Positions 45,791 through 56,768 of a DNA stretch of 64,000 bases are shown piece by piece. Source of the stretch: Cladopsammia gracilis (lineage: Eukaryota > Cnidaria > Anthozoa > Scleractinia > Dendrophylliidae); contig JAJGOT010000033.1 of the NCBI GenBank assembly GCA_022457155.1, positions 2,025,001 through 2,089,000 on the forward strand, written 5' to 3'. The notes under the pieces are model-generated. The model was not told the DNA's origin. It did no database searches and saw nothing but the letters and a program-made list of their open reading frames with translations. Each line of letters opens with the position of its first letter. Position 1 is the first letter of the stretch. A program made the translations under genes and the position numbers.

Positions 45791-47216
45791 GATATCTGAA
45801 GCATAGATCCAAACTGATAAACGTTAGTCACGTTTTGTTGTCAAGCGAAAGCGAGGTAAGAGAGCAGATCCCCGTGTGCCCCATAATATTTATTTGAAAA
45901 TTATTATTAGTTTACATGCTGTGAAGGTTCTTTTTACTTTGGTTCCTCTTGACCGCGAGGTCTCTTATTCCACAGAGATCCGATATCATATACCTCTCAT
46001 TATTATTCGATACTCATTATAGATTAAAAGTGCAAATATGACACGTTATTACTGACCGCGTGCTAAAATAAACACTTTTAAAAACGTAGATTTTGAAGAA
46101 GCTTACTGTCGTATAATAAACAACTTATTCAGCGAAAAGTTATGTCAAAATACGGGTGGGAATTTTTACTCGTCAGTTTATTTTAATAAAAATAAAAATA
46201 ACTCGTTAATATACCCAGGCATAGTACACAACGTTTCGCTGAATAATCTCTATTATAGCTGGATACATTGTTTTGCTCCGCCTGCTTACAACGAAGGAAA
46301 AAAGTTAATAACAATAAACCATTTTACGGTTGCGTGCTTTGCCTTAGAGTGAAAGTGAGGATGTAGTTAACTTTGTTTTGATACAAAACTTCCTGCTTTT
46401 CATATGTAAATTATACTGAACAAAAACTAGTTACATACCAAAAAGGAGAAATTTGCTCCGGGCGAGCGCGTTACTAAAATGAACTATTGCCCATGCGTAG
46501 TTGAGCTCGAACGGCCTGGGCGCTAGTTCGCGCAAGTCACCAATAGAAGCCGAAATGGGCTCAGTCGAAGCATATTGCACTGAAAAAATGGCAAAATGAC
46601 GGGGTTTTTTTTCGCTCCCACTAAATCAGATTTCCCACCAAAATGTTCACTAGATCCCAGTCTCTTCAAAACCGAGTGTGGATGTTGACATTACGCCTAT
46701 TAAAATGAGTTATATCGCTAAAAAAGATGACCGCGCGGTTGAAGTCCATACAAGCCTTTCCGTGACATTGATCACTTCAAGGTCAACGTTTCCAGATAGA
46801 ATAATAACCAAATTACTGAAATCCGAGTGTGGATTTTCGAAAAGTAATTCATAAATGGACGAAATTTTGATTTTCCCTTCAAAAAATGGCGTTTTCACTG
46901 TGATTTAAAGGGTCAAATTGGGGGTCTGGGGACGAGTTAAAAAATTAGAGGCAAATGACATCCAATTTTTTGCCATGATAAGAACAACAGCGTGATTTAC
47001 ATACGAGAAGAAGGAAGGTTTGCATCAAAACGAGGTCTTCCACTCAGATTAAGGCCAGGTTCCTAAGCAGACAACTATAAATTGCCGATGTTGTGACGAT
47101 TTAACCACCATGATTTTATGGGACGCTTTGACAGCTCGTAGAATACGAAGCACACCCCTGGAGCGATGAGTCAGACCCAATATACGTGGCTCAACATTTA
47201 TTTGTATCCAATATAT
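45791..47216. other. No gene recognised
   Basis: AT-rich intergenic sequence between minus gene 3 and the small repeats at 47.2 kb. No recognisable domain in the open frames. Confidence 0.4.
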
Positions 47217-47308
47217 GAGGGTGTGGATGGGGTTTACTGTCAATTGGCAGATGGTTAAAATGTTAACTGACAAATAAGCTAAAAATTTACTAACAACTGA
47301 CATGGGAG
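47217..47308 (-). repeat. Partial copy of the GGTCTGGATGGGG element end
   Basis: ggtgtggatggggtttactg followed by degenerate ttaactgacaa repeats matches, in inverse orientation, the right end of the 12874-16420 element. Confidence 0.65.
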
Positions 47309-47335
47309 CTTAAAGAACACTACGCCAATTCTAAG

Positions 47336-47415
47336 TTAACATGCGATCAGGCGTTCTTTTTCGCGCACTCGCACTCTCGCGATGCGAAAAAAAAGAGCGC
47401 CTAATCGCAGGTTAA
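47336..47415. repeat. 80-bp MITE-like hairpin
   Basis: ttaacatgcgatcaggcgtt at the left, cgcctaatcgcaggttaa at the right, with ttttcgc/gcgaaaa internal complementarity. Confidence 0.75.
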
Positions 47416-48076
47416 TTATAAGTGAAAACGTCACCTGCAAAAAAGAATTCGTGTTCTTGTAAACGACTTTGCAATTGTTACAATTTGAATTTGTCTAACT
47501 GATGTAACTGAACTGTCCAGGAGCCTCTGATTCGCTGGGACGGCTGAGAAAGGTAACATTCAAGGATGTGGCTTTATGCTATATTAGAGAGAACAAACCG
47601 TGTTAAGGTAATTCCACCTAAAAAAGGACTTACCATAGGTTCTTGTTCGAGAGATTAATCATATGAGAACTTCAATTTTAAAATAAAAAATGGGGATGCC
47701 CGTGTTGGTTAAGGAGCTGTCAGGCATCGAATATGCCCTATTTTGGCATTTTAGCAGTGTTATAGAGCGGCGTTGCAATTATTTGAAACTCCTCAAAACT
47801 AAAAAACTCATGCGAACATGCTAAAGAAGACATCACATACATTGCGTTGGACAAAGGTAAACTTTCTACATTCGTTTTAGACAGAAGTATATTAGATAAA
47901 ATCCTGATTACTTAAATGCAAAACAGATCGAGAAACTTATTAAATTTTCAACAATAGAAATTTCTTAATTTTTTTTCTCATACAAAGGTTTTGGGTACTT
48001 GATTGGAAAGGACGAAAAACAAGGTGGGCTGCCCATGCTCGTTCACGAGAAAACAGCCACTTCTTTTTTAGCGAGC
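47416..48076. other. No gene recognised
   Basis: No coding pattern or bounded repeat seen. Confidence 0.4.
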
Positions 48077-48080
48077 TTAA

Positions 48081-48436
48081 AGGGAACCTCCATTGTTATA
48101 ACAAATTGACGTTAAATTGTTGAAAGTAAAGTCTAAATTATTTTTTTTAAAAAACAGGTGCAAATATAATTTTAGTGTACAAAAAAAATGACGCGTTACG
48201 GTTGCCGCTTTTGTTAAGAATCGAAGTTCTTTTGTATGCAACAATAAGTCAACCGTAACACGTCATAAATATTCAAAATGGCGGCGCGCGGGAAATTTAA
48301 AAGCGAAAACAGGCGATATTCGTATCCATTTTTTGTACATTAAAATTATATTTGCACCTGTTCTTTTAAAAATTTTAAATTTCGACTTTAATTCCATCAA
48401 TTTAACGTCTATTTGTTCTGACAATAAAGGTTCCCT
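48081..48436. mobile_element. TTAA-flanked MITE (356 bp)
   Basis: TTAA at 48077-48080 and 48437-48440; inverted ends AGGGAACCTCCATTGTTATA and the near-complement. Further inverted homology continues inward (caggtgcaaatataatttta). Confidence 0.85.
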
Positions 48437-48440
48437 TTAA

Positions 48441-48733
48441 GGCCCGTTTACACAGGCGATTTTTGTATGCATTTTTTGTTGCGCGAAAGTACTTTGCATC
48501 TTCAAATCGCATGTGTAAACGGGCGGCGATTTCAGTGCGATTTGGGCGTGATTTGTCGCGTGATGTCGCAGAAGTTCCTGATGCAACTTGGTGCAGATTT
48601 TTGGGAAATCACACATAGCAAATCAAAGCAAATGTCGAACCCGAATCGCACAGGAAATCGCCGCTAGTTTACGCATGCGACAAAAGTTGCATTGAAGAGC
48701 GCGACATCAAAAAATCGCATGTGTAAACGTACC
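48441..48733. repeat. MITE, GGCCCGTTTACACAGGCGAT ends
   Basis: Left end ggcccgtttacacaggcgat; right end atcgcatgtgtaaacgtacc, its near-complement. An internal inverted copy (aatcgcatgtgtaaacgggc at 48504) suggests nesting. It sits immediately against the TTAA element. Confidence 0.75.
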
Positions 48734-48752
48734 CTGCGAACAGTGGATTCTT

Positions 48753-48792
48753 CTACGCCGAGCTACGCCGAGCTACGCCGAGCTACGCCGGA
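48753..48792. repeat. 10-bp tandem repeat (ctacgccgag)n
   Basis: Four copies of a ctacgccgag unit, the last diverging. Confidence 0.85.
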
Positions 48793-49247
48793 CGAGAAAG
48801 TAACCACTGCGCATATCCGTTAGTTCCTTTGATGGAGCCATGGACGAATATTGATTAACTTTGAACCGGTAAAACAAGTTTGCAAACTTGTTTAGCCTCT
48901 CGCGCATGCACTCATCCAACCACTGCGTTTAAGCGAGTCTGCTACGCAACAATATAAATGGCGTCCAAGGTGACGAAGACTTCTTTGTTATGCTTAGTAA
49001 TGATTTCAAATCAATGCGCACTACATTCCTCCGTGATTAATACATTGCGTTGTAATCTGCTGTGCATCTATTATTGGCTGCGGCCGCACTTGGTGAGTTA
49101 ACTGAGTATTTTTTTTAGAAACTCGGTTAAAATTCCAAAATAAAATAACTCGGTGAAAAGATGTTTGACGTTTCGGTGTCATCATGACGCCATTGTCAAG
49201 GTAACTTGTAAATGAAATGTAAATGATAACAAGTATTTGAAGCAGTG

Positions 49248-49399
49248 GGTTTACCTCGGTGTAAGAACCTGTGACTTTTTCCTTTGTTTTTTACCTTTGT
49301 AGTATTGCATTCCCAGTTGACTTTATTGTTTTATGCCTTTTGTTTTCTTTGTTTTACTTCACTCGTGAGTTTCACAGGTTCTTACACCGAGGATGAGCC
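49248..49399. repeat. 152-bp MITE with 9-bp target duplication
   Basis: gaagcagtg is repeated at 49239-49247 and 49400-49408. Inverted ends share ctcggtgtaagaacctgtga. The right arm of the Penelope palindrome shows the uninterrupted site. A 9-bp duplication fits Mutator-like elements. Confidence 0.85.
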
Positions 49400-49424
49400 G
49401 AAGCAGTGTTGGCGCTAAAATTAA

Positions 49425-49544
49425 GGCCCAGTTCAAACGTCGAACTTCACATGGGCCGGACCTAATGCAAATGAGAAAAATCTATTGTTCTTGCTCATTT
49501 GCATTAGATTCGGCACATGTGAAGTTCGACGTTTGAACCGGGCC
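49425..49544. repeat. 120-bp hairpin MITE (copy 3)
   Basis: TAA at 49422-49424 and 49545-49547; ends and length as at 13171 and 20423. The empty site in the right arm of the palindrome (gctaaaattaacataac, complement) confirms the TAA duplication. Confidence 0.92.
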
Positions 49545-49574
49545 TAACATAACAGAAAGTGCGAAAATAAGAAT

Positions 49575-49825
49575 TTATGTAAATACTTTCGCAGGAATGG
49601 AGTCCAATTGCACGTTCAGAATGGGTCTTTCTTGTTTGATAAACAACATTTCGTGCAATAAACAGTCAAACTTATTTGTACATTTCTTAAGCACCGAGAA
49701 GCGCCTCAGCAGGTCATCGGGGACCTTTTCGTGCATGTTCTTATAGTGTTTAAAAATAGAGGATGACTGCTGCTTATGTCCATCCACACGATTGTGTAAA
49801 TTTCCGCGCGTGTAGCCTACATAAC
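49575..49825 (-). pseudogene. Penelope-like element, GIY-YIG C-terminal fragment (left arm)
   Basis: The minus-strand frame reads Y-V-G-Y-T-R-G-N-L-H-N-R-V-D-G-H-K, the YIG half of a GIY-YIG endonuclease, then S-S-S-I-F-K-H-Y, F-S-V-L-K-K-C-T-N-K-F-D-C-L-L-H-E-M and a C-terminus A-K-V-F-T before the stop at 49577-49575. This end of the reading frame is intact, but the reverse transcriptase is missing. Confidence 0.75.
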
Positions 49826-49946
49826 CCGCACAAAGGTTTATGTCAAACCGACGAACACAGGTCTACTCTTACACTACCAGAGTCATGTAGACAAACGATA
49901 CAAACAGGGTTTGCTGACAACTATTCTTGATTGAGCACACCGATTA

Positions 49947-50204
49947 TGCGATGCGGGTGTAAGCTACACGCGCGGACATTTACACAATCGTGTGGATGGA
50001 CATAAACAGCAGTCATCCTCTATTTTTAAACACTATAAGAGCATGCACGAAAAGGTCCCCGATGACCTGCTGAGGCGCTTCTCGGTACTTAAGAAATGTA
50101 CAAATAAGTTTGACTGTTAATTGCACGAAATGTTGTTTATCAAACAAGAAAGACCCATTCTGAACGTGTAATCGGACTCCATTCCTGCGAAAGTATTTAC
50201 ATAA
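49947..50204 (+). pseudogene. Penelope-like element, GIY-YIG C-terminal fragment (right arm), two stops
   Basis: Mirror copy of the left-arm fragment. In-frame TAA at 50118-50120 (after K-F-D-C) and at 50169-50171, final stop at 50202-50204. The glycine of the Y-x-G motif also reads serine (V-S-Y-T). Confidence 0.75.
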
Positions 50205-50328
50205 ATTCTTATTTTCGCACTTTCTGTTATGTTAATTTTAGCGCCAACACTGCTTCAAATACTTATTGTCATTTACATTTTATTCACAAGTTACCTTGAC
50301 AATGGCGTCATGATGACACCGAAACGTC

Positions 50329-51558
50329 GGTTTTTATCGTTTGTTTTTGCTTGCATATGTTTGACCAAATCGTTATTCTTGGTTTTCACATGACGTCATA
50401 AAAATTAAAAAATCTAAAGTATACGTCCTACAAAGCTGTTTCTAACATGGTATGTGGATACAAGTGTTATAATCTTTTACAGAAAGTTTCAGGTTTTAAC
50501 GATGTTTGCTTCCGATTTACAAAGGTTTTAAATGTGTCACGCAATGCGTCACGCTATTTCAGATAAGCCGCGAAAATAAACAAAATTGAATCAGCTGAAA
50601 GTTATTGTTTGCATTATAAGTGCTTATAAGCCGAGTTAATGGAGCTTATAGCAAATACAGTATTTTTGGATGTGATTTTTGGTGTAATTAAGACTTTGAA
50701 TTTTTGGCCGCCATCTTTGTGCCCCTGGAGTGGGCACAAAGATGGCCGCTCCATACATTTCTTACTAAAAATATCTAATACTCGTTCGCCTATAACTCTT
50801 GAACGAAATGCTTTTGCGCTTCAAAATATGGCCAAAATGTGTAGTTTTAAACTCTCTACAATTCCATAAACATTTTGGATTCGAAATCTATTTTTTAATG
50901 CTTCTGATTTTTGATATGATGTAAGTGAAAGCCAAGAATTGATAAAAGGTGTTTGAAATGAAATTTTCTGAACGGCCTCACTTCAGACGGTTTAACTTTG
51001 AACGTGAGAGATCATGTTATCATTTGCTATATTCTTTATCTTTTTTTTGTGACATTGTTAAGTTTCTATTCATCTGATAGGAACGAGGAACGAAATAAGC
51101 CTGTCAATGCGTCCGCCGGGCAGCAACCGCGACGGAGAAAGCAGCGAGAACGGCAAAAAAAAAAAAAAAAAAACAGAAAAAAAAACAATAAGATTTGAGC
51201 GAAAACAATGCCTCAGCAGGTGCATTTACCATTTTCGTCAAATGATCAAATCATAGGTTTTGTGGAGAACGTAAACAAACGACGGTTTTCCTTCCTCTGA
51301 ATTGAAAGTCGTCCCTACGAATTCAACAGGGAACCAAAAATTAACGCAGATCGGGAAAGTTAATTTCCTGGGGAACCAATAACACGGTTTAAATTCGGTG
51401 AACGCCCAAAATACTCGACCGCATCAGGAATTTTGTTTAACCAGTTAATTTTTAACCCGTGAATACGCGCATGCGTAATGAACGGGTTATCGGTAACGGA
51501 GACAGATATGCAAATGAGCACTCGCTCACTCACTCGCTCACGGTTGTGCCTAAATCAT
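50329..51558. other. No gene recognised; small hairpin and poly(A) tract
   Basis: A 15-bp inverted repeat gccatctttgtgccc / gggcacaaagatggc lies at 50710-50746. A run of A interrupted by single bases lies at 51157-51187. No coding pattern. Confidence 0.45.
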
Positions 51559-51559
51559 A

Positions 51560-51858
51560 CCGTCCAGAAGAACGTCGGACACCTTATTGAGATTTATATA
51601 ATGTAATGTCGACACTTAGAATTTTATTTTCAATAAATTTTGTAAAAGAAGAAAATCTAAAATCCCCACTCAGGATTGAACCTATGACCTCAGTCAGGCT
51701 TAGGCTTACATAGCCTACCGTACCACTGTACTACCGAGCTTCTCGAGTTGCTTAGTCCTAAATTTAACTATATAAACTGCTACCCCCAACCTCAACTGAA
51801 AGCTAACCCGTTACTCCGTTATATAAGTCTCAATAAGGTGTCCCACGTCCTTCTGTCC
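51560..51858. repeat. TIR element enclosing a tRNA-like sequence
   Basis: The ends share gtccagaag-acgt-ggacaccttattgaga-ttatataa in inverted orientation over about 40 bp. Between them, on the minus strand (about 51747-51660), lies a tRNA-like stretch with an A-box-like agctcggtagtacagtggta and a B box ggttcaatcct. Either a SINE inserted in a MITE or a TIR element that captured a pol III promoter. Confidence 0.6.
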
Positions 51859-52143
51859 TTCTTTGGGCTTGACCCTCGCTCACTCCTTCCATAAGTTGTA
51901 AACTAAGTGACGTAATGCTTTGTTACGAATGCGTTTTGTAACAAGAATAACGTGAATCCAGCGATAACAACAACTAAATTGTTGTAAACGAATATAAACA
52001 ACAATAAGCTTTAAGATGTTTCGCATTTGGAGTCTTTAATGCAACGTTTAAATCGATCTAAAAGGATTTTTCAACCGAGACACGCGTTTTGATGCGTATC
52101 TACCTTGAAGTAATTAAATTTATGCTGTTCTGAGTCAGTGATC

Positions 52144-52217
52144 ACGGTGGCCGAATGGTGTAAAGCGCGGAATGACAGCCGGAAGGCCCCGGGTTCAAGT
52201 CTCGCTCGTGCCGTCCT
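52144..52217 (+). repeat. tRNA-like pseudogene or SINE head
   Basis: A-box-like tggccgaatgg and B-box-like gggttcaagtctc at tRNA spacing, with partial acceptor pairing (cacg/cgtg), followed by a T-rich run. The T stem pairs poorly, so a functional tRNA is unlikely. Confidence 0.4.
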
Positions 52218-52259
52218 TTTTTCTTTCTTCTTCGGATCGAACATTATGAAAGTGATGTA

Positions 52260-52700
52260 CTATATTTTTACTCATGCGCGTAGCGGCATGAGTTATAAAA
52301 TGGGCTCCGTTTTTCTTTTTTTTTCTTTTTCTTTTTTGTGTCACGATTTTGCATGCAAATTTATGCACGCATATTTTAAATTTGCACTTCCGGTTCATAG
52401 TCTTCCTGTTTAGCGACTTCCGGCTATACTCCTACTTCAGGTAAAACAGCGTTACTGAAGTGTCACGACAGCATCTCCTACAACGTTAGGTATATATAAG
52501 ACTTAGAAGAATCACTGGCTTCATTGTGGTACAGCCTTCATTTACAAAACATTCAATAGTAAACAACGTCAGGTTTGCAGGAACGATGACTGAATGAAAG
52601 GAGTAACTCTTCTCCATGTCGGACATCTTCTTATCATGTTTAAAATATATCATAAAACATTCTTACGCATGCGCATGAGTATAGGCTGCTTGCAGCCTCT
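52260..52700 (+). repeat. Duplicated block P (copy 1), matches 59000-59460
   Basis: Both copies contain ttttactcatgcgcg...cggcatgag, tgcatgcaaatttatgcacg, cacttccggttcat, gaagaatcactggcttcatt and gaacgatgactgaatgaaag. Part of the segmental duplication that multiplied the plus-strand exon-1 units. Confidence 0.85.
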
Positions 52701-53318
52701 TGTTCTTTTTACATTTGTCAAAAATCCTTACGTTTAATTTTAAAATAATATTGAACCGTGTCAGTGTGAAAATATAAGCTTACCGCAATATTGCGTTACG
52801 CGTTAGCATTTCTTATTCACATGATCTATACAAAATAGGGTCCCTGGTAACTCAAATTGATTGGCTGCAAAATCAGGGTAGAGTTCCACTACAATACGGT
52901 AATCAAGGCGGAAATGGGAAATAGATTTCACAAATAGGCGATTTTCACGATGGCAGTAACTCGAGGTCCGCTGGGGGTAAAGCTTGAAGTTTCGTTGCAA
53001 CTAAGCAGAGTGCCGATAAATCATATCATTGCTTCTTGCTCAGCGTTGTTGTTTGAATATGAAACCGCCGCTAACACTTTTGATAGCCAAAATAAAGTAT
53101 GTACTTACAAAGTCTCTAGCCAAAAGCCAAAGCTCTTTAGATATTCACAACAAATAAGCTGACACATCACAATCAAGAAACAATTACATGGCAACGAGAA
53201 AATGAAAACAGGTCAGTAATTAATTATTGAAGCGACAAACATTTTCTGCTGTGCGATGATATCAAGCCAGCGATTTATTAGCTTTCCTTGACAAAATACG
53301 GACGGTTTTACTGATTGA

Positions 53319-53333
53319 TATAAACGATATAAA
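53319..53333 (+). promoter_or_regulatory. Tandem TATA-like boxes of plus exon 1 B
   Basis: Two TATAAA copies (53319-53324 and 53328-53333) about 170-180 nt upstream of the ATG, inside the upstream block (tcaagccagcgatttattag ... ccttgacaaaa) shared by all plus-strand exon-1 copies. Confidence 0.45.
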
Positions 53334-53501
53334 CAGCCGACGCAAGATCATTGAAATTTGGCCATTAAATTGATGGATATGGCAGTCTATTGAATAATTA
53401 AGGTAAAAAATGTTCACCTGTATTGAAAAGATTCTTATGTGTCCTTGCCGGCAGTTTTACATTTGAGGAAGTTTGTATAGAGTTGCTAATCTCGCTGAAG
53501 A

Positions 53502-53559
53502 ATGAACACAGCAAAACTTGTGACACTTTTCATTATCTGCAGTTGGTTTTTTCCCGGAG
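53502..53559 (+). CDS. Ly6-like signal-peptide exon 1 (plus copy B)
   Basis: ATG then MNTAKLVTLFIICSWFFPG plus one G and a GTATGA donor at 53560. Same length, phase and flanks as the exon-1 copies at 18103, 57922 and 61743. No exon 2 lies before the next copy; the first downstream acceptors are at 63469 (broken exon) and 63831. Confidence 0.7.
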
Positions 53560-54556
53560 GTATGACAGTCTTTACCAATTGAAAAAAATCTATAGCCGTA
53601 GTTAGTTACATGACAAAAGCATTATACCGGCTAGATAAAACTTTCCAAGCTCGAAATTAGCTTTGGATGTTTCAGACGAGTTTTCAGTCTTCCTCGTGTA
53701 ATAATCAGCCGTGGATCTTTATAATACTTAGCCGATATTTCTTGTTACAGTTACTCAGTCTGCAGAAAATAGTTTGGACCCACTTTACACCAGAATTCAG
53801 AATTCAGAGATGAAATTATTATATTCATTTTATCAGAAAGCAAGTATTAAAAAGGGTAGAGACCTGGCGGAGATGCATATCACATAACAAGAATTCGGCT
53901 AATAATGTAAGGCACAATTAATGAGTTACGCCGCGAGCAGGAGAATTCATTTATTAATGCATGATATGAACTAACAATGTCTCGATACTCCAAAGAACAT
54001 TAGTTCATTTAAAAAGGCTAGTTCTCAGTTTTTGATGTTATGGCTTTGCCACACTCCTCAATTTTATACAAAAAAGGCAAAGTTTCACTTTAGTCGTATT
54101 TAATCAACAAAAATTCCGAAAGCCAGAAAAGTGACGGATGACAAATTATCCACCTTCTGTTTGCGGGTTTACATTTAAAAGTAAACCTGCAAACAGACGG
54201 CGCATAATTAAAATTAAAGTAATAAAAATTTAAATTCTCTCAATCCAGCGGGCAATCATATTCTTCATTTTCAAATAAACGTTCTGCAATAATATCTATA
54301 ACACCTTTTGCGAAAATGTTTGTAGGAAAATATTCCAACATAAGTATTTTGAAATATTTAATTGTCGATGAACAATTTATTCATACCTTTCAAATATTAT
54401 GTTTTAAATTGAAAATACCCCGTAACATGATGTTATGCTACTTGGTATTTGAAACGTCAATTCTATAGCCTGAAAGGACGATAGATTTTTGTTACCAACT
54501 TCGGAATATTTGTGAGATTTTCCGAAGGTAACGCCGTTAGTCGAAACAAACATTAA

Positions 54557-55545
54557 GGTTTCGGGGGATACCTGGCCATGAATAAATTGATAAGGCAAAA
54601 TTTTGGCAGGAGTGTCACTTTTAAAAGCTTTATATCTTAGCCCTTTAGAAGCCGATTTTGCTAAAACTTGACAGATATATTAGGGAATAATGGAAGTTCA
54701 CCAGTACTATTTTTTATTCAATGAATCGCGCTTTACAGTAATGCTGTAATGCAAGTAATTTAAAATTTGCAAAACGTGATTTTGTGTCCAAGTTTGCTCC
54801 TCGAGAAGAACACAAAGCAAATTGATTTCACCACTCACTGATCCGTCAAAACCTCTAATGTGTCATATCTGAAGCCAATATTTTGTTATCAGCTTTTAAA
54901 GGAGTAAAATTGTCCATGTCAGAATTTGAAGACTCGTATCTTCCTTAAAAGCCTATTTAAAAATTTTGCGTGAGATATGACAATCTACATACACCTAGTT
55001 TACCTCTCTGCCGTGTCATCCAGCTCATGAAATTCTATATCCGCGCGTAATTCTTGGACACAAAATTGCTTCATTTCACGCTTCCGAAGGCTTCCCAAGC
55101 AAACACGAATACAAAATACATTTATGGTAATTTTGCTAATTTTAATCCACGGGCTATAGGCCATTTGCACGATGACGTCATATGACTACAAATACCAGAA
55201 TCCTTCAGTTTTTTCTTTTGTAGTGCAAATTAAGGCTATTGTTATTTAAACCGTACTGGGATTACAAAATTTAAATAAGAAAGGAAAAACGAAATGAATT
55301 CTGGTAGTTGTAGTCAAATGACGCCATTGTGCAAATGGACTATTGTCAACACTTCATGCAGAAAGAACAAGACGTTGCAAAATAGTGTATTTCACCAGAC
55401 AGCGCTTTGCACTTTCAATTATTGATGCAGAAACATTACGGATCCTGTTCGTGAATATTTCGCGCATTTTCGGAACCAGCCGTCGCACTTCGTGCATACT
55501 CTTTCAAAAATGCATACTGATGAGCGGAACATGTCACCCGCGACC
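54557..55545. mobile_element. TTAA-type non-autonomous element, GGTCGCGGGG family (copy 2)
   Basis: Left TTAA at 54553-54556, right flank tttag (mutated TTAA); ends ggtttcgggggatacctgg and cccgcgacc. Inverted homologue of 28356-29187. The paralogous intron after exon 1 C (about 58930, ggcattaagctaccgc) lacks it, giving an empty site. Contains a nested MITE at 55159-55340. Confidence 0.8.
55159..55340. repeat. 182-bp MITE with TA target duplication
   Basis: TA at 55157-55158 and 55341-55342; 40-bp inverted ends beginning ggccatttgcac. The homologous TTAA element at 28356-29187 lacks it (cacgggctgttgtcaac, complement), an empty site. TA duplication is typical of Tc1/mariner. Confidence 0.88.
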
Positions 55546-55589
55546 TTTAGCAACAATTGATTAGGGTATCTACGATAAGCTCTTGTTGT

Positions 55590-56560
55590 ATAATTGATCT
55601 GTCCACGTAAAAAAATGCCACGTTTAGGACGAAACCTCAGTCACTCAGTTGCAAAGAAACGGTAATCCGTCAAGAGGGATCGTATTAACTTCAATCTACG
55701 CCCATTCAGTGATTCTTGTAGCTAAAAAGAAGTACTTTAAATCGAGGTCTGCACAGCTGTAAGGTTCGTTGCATCTAAACCGAGTGCCGCTGAAGCGATA
55801 ACTCACCCCAAGATCACTTATGTCCAGGATTGCAGATAATTAGATGCACGACAAATTTTGATATCCAACACGAAGTGTCCCATTAAGTCTAAGTGTTAAC
55901 TATCTGTTTTGAAATGCAAGGTAAGCATTAGTGTTAGTGTTGCTTTTAGGTTAGGGTAAACGCACCTGTTTATCTTTACTTAAAGAGCAGAATTTAGGGG
56001 ACACTTGAATTTTTGAAAACAAGTGATGTTGAAGTTGAGTAGAAGAGCAAGAGGACACTTTGTGACGCTTATTAAATTTGTCATGCATCTTATTAGCTGC
56101 AATCCTGGACATAACTGCCCAAGATACCTTGCCCAACCGTGTCCAACCTACTCCGTTTATTCACTGACACATCACATTTTAAACAGATAATGTTTGAAGT
56201 GACAAAAATTTTCTGCCGCTCAAAGGGATCGATAATATAACCCAAGATACCTCGCGGACCGTGACCAGCCTACTCCGTTAAGGACTGGGTCTGCACCTAC
56301 GCGGCATGACTGTTTTCTGGTCAGTATTGCGTGACAACGAAAGCGTGACATTTGGATCATGACGTGACATGGACACGCCTTCCAGTTAGTTTCGTGTATG
56401 ACTTTACACACTTAAAAATATTCAAACGTTTGTAAGTCAGAGAGTTGCGTGACTCTTTTCGTGACAATTACTTATCGAAATTAACCTTTGTAACAAGTTT
56501 AAGCCTTTGGCCAAGTTTCATATCAATATGTTACATACCTTATTACATGATACCTTGCAG
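55590..56560 (+). repeat. Duplicated blocks Q and R (copy 1), match 59490-59660 and 60125-60575
   Basis: Q: acgccacgtttaggacgaaa-type sequence through cgaggtctgcacagctgtaa. R: tcgcggaccgtgaccagcct through catatcaatatgttacatac. Near-identical R blocks show the duplication is recent. Confidence 0.88.
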
Positions 56561-56768
56561 ACCGTGTCCAACTTACTCCGTTTATTCACCGGCACATCAC
56601 ATTTTAAACAGGTTATTATTGAAGTTGCTTAATCAAAGTGTATTTAGAAATACAGATAGTTAAAAATATTATAAGCGCGACGTTTCGGTGTCGTACTGAC
56701 ACCATCATCAAGCGAAAGCGAAAGATAGAAAAAGGACGCGTTTACAAGCGAAAGGAAATCTGCATACT

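Larger units (their letters stand above)
49167..50328. mobile_element. Palindromic Penelope-like 3' end (older copy)
   Basis: Two inverted copies of the same Penelope-like 3' end meet near 49825-49945. Outer ends are gacgtttcggtgtcatcatg at 49167 and its complement ending at 50328. Each arm carries the C-terminal GIY-YIG coding piece directed outward. The left arm has two later MITE insertions (49248-49399 and 49425-49544); the right arm shows the empty sites. Arms terminate in a hammerhead-like motif whose core is altered (ttgacaa in place of CUGANGA). Confidence 0.75.

Noticed and set aside
52144..52217. Functional tRNA gene
   Set aside because: A and B boxes are present but acceptor and T stems do not pair well; more likely a pseudogene or SINE head.
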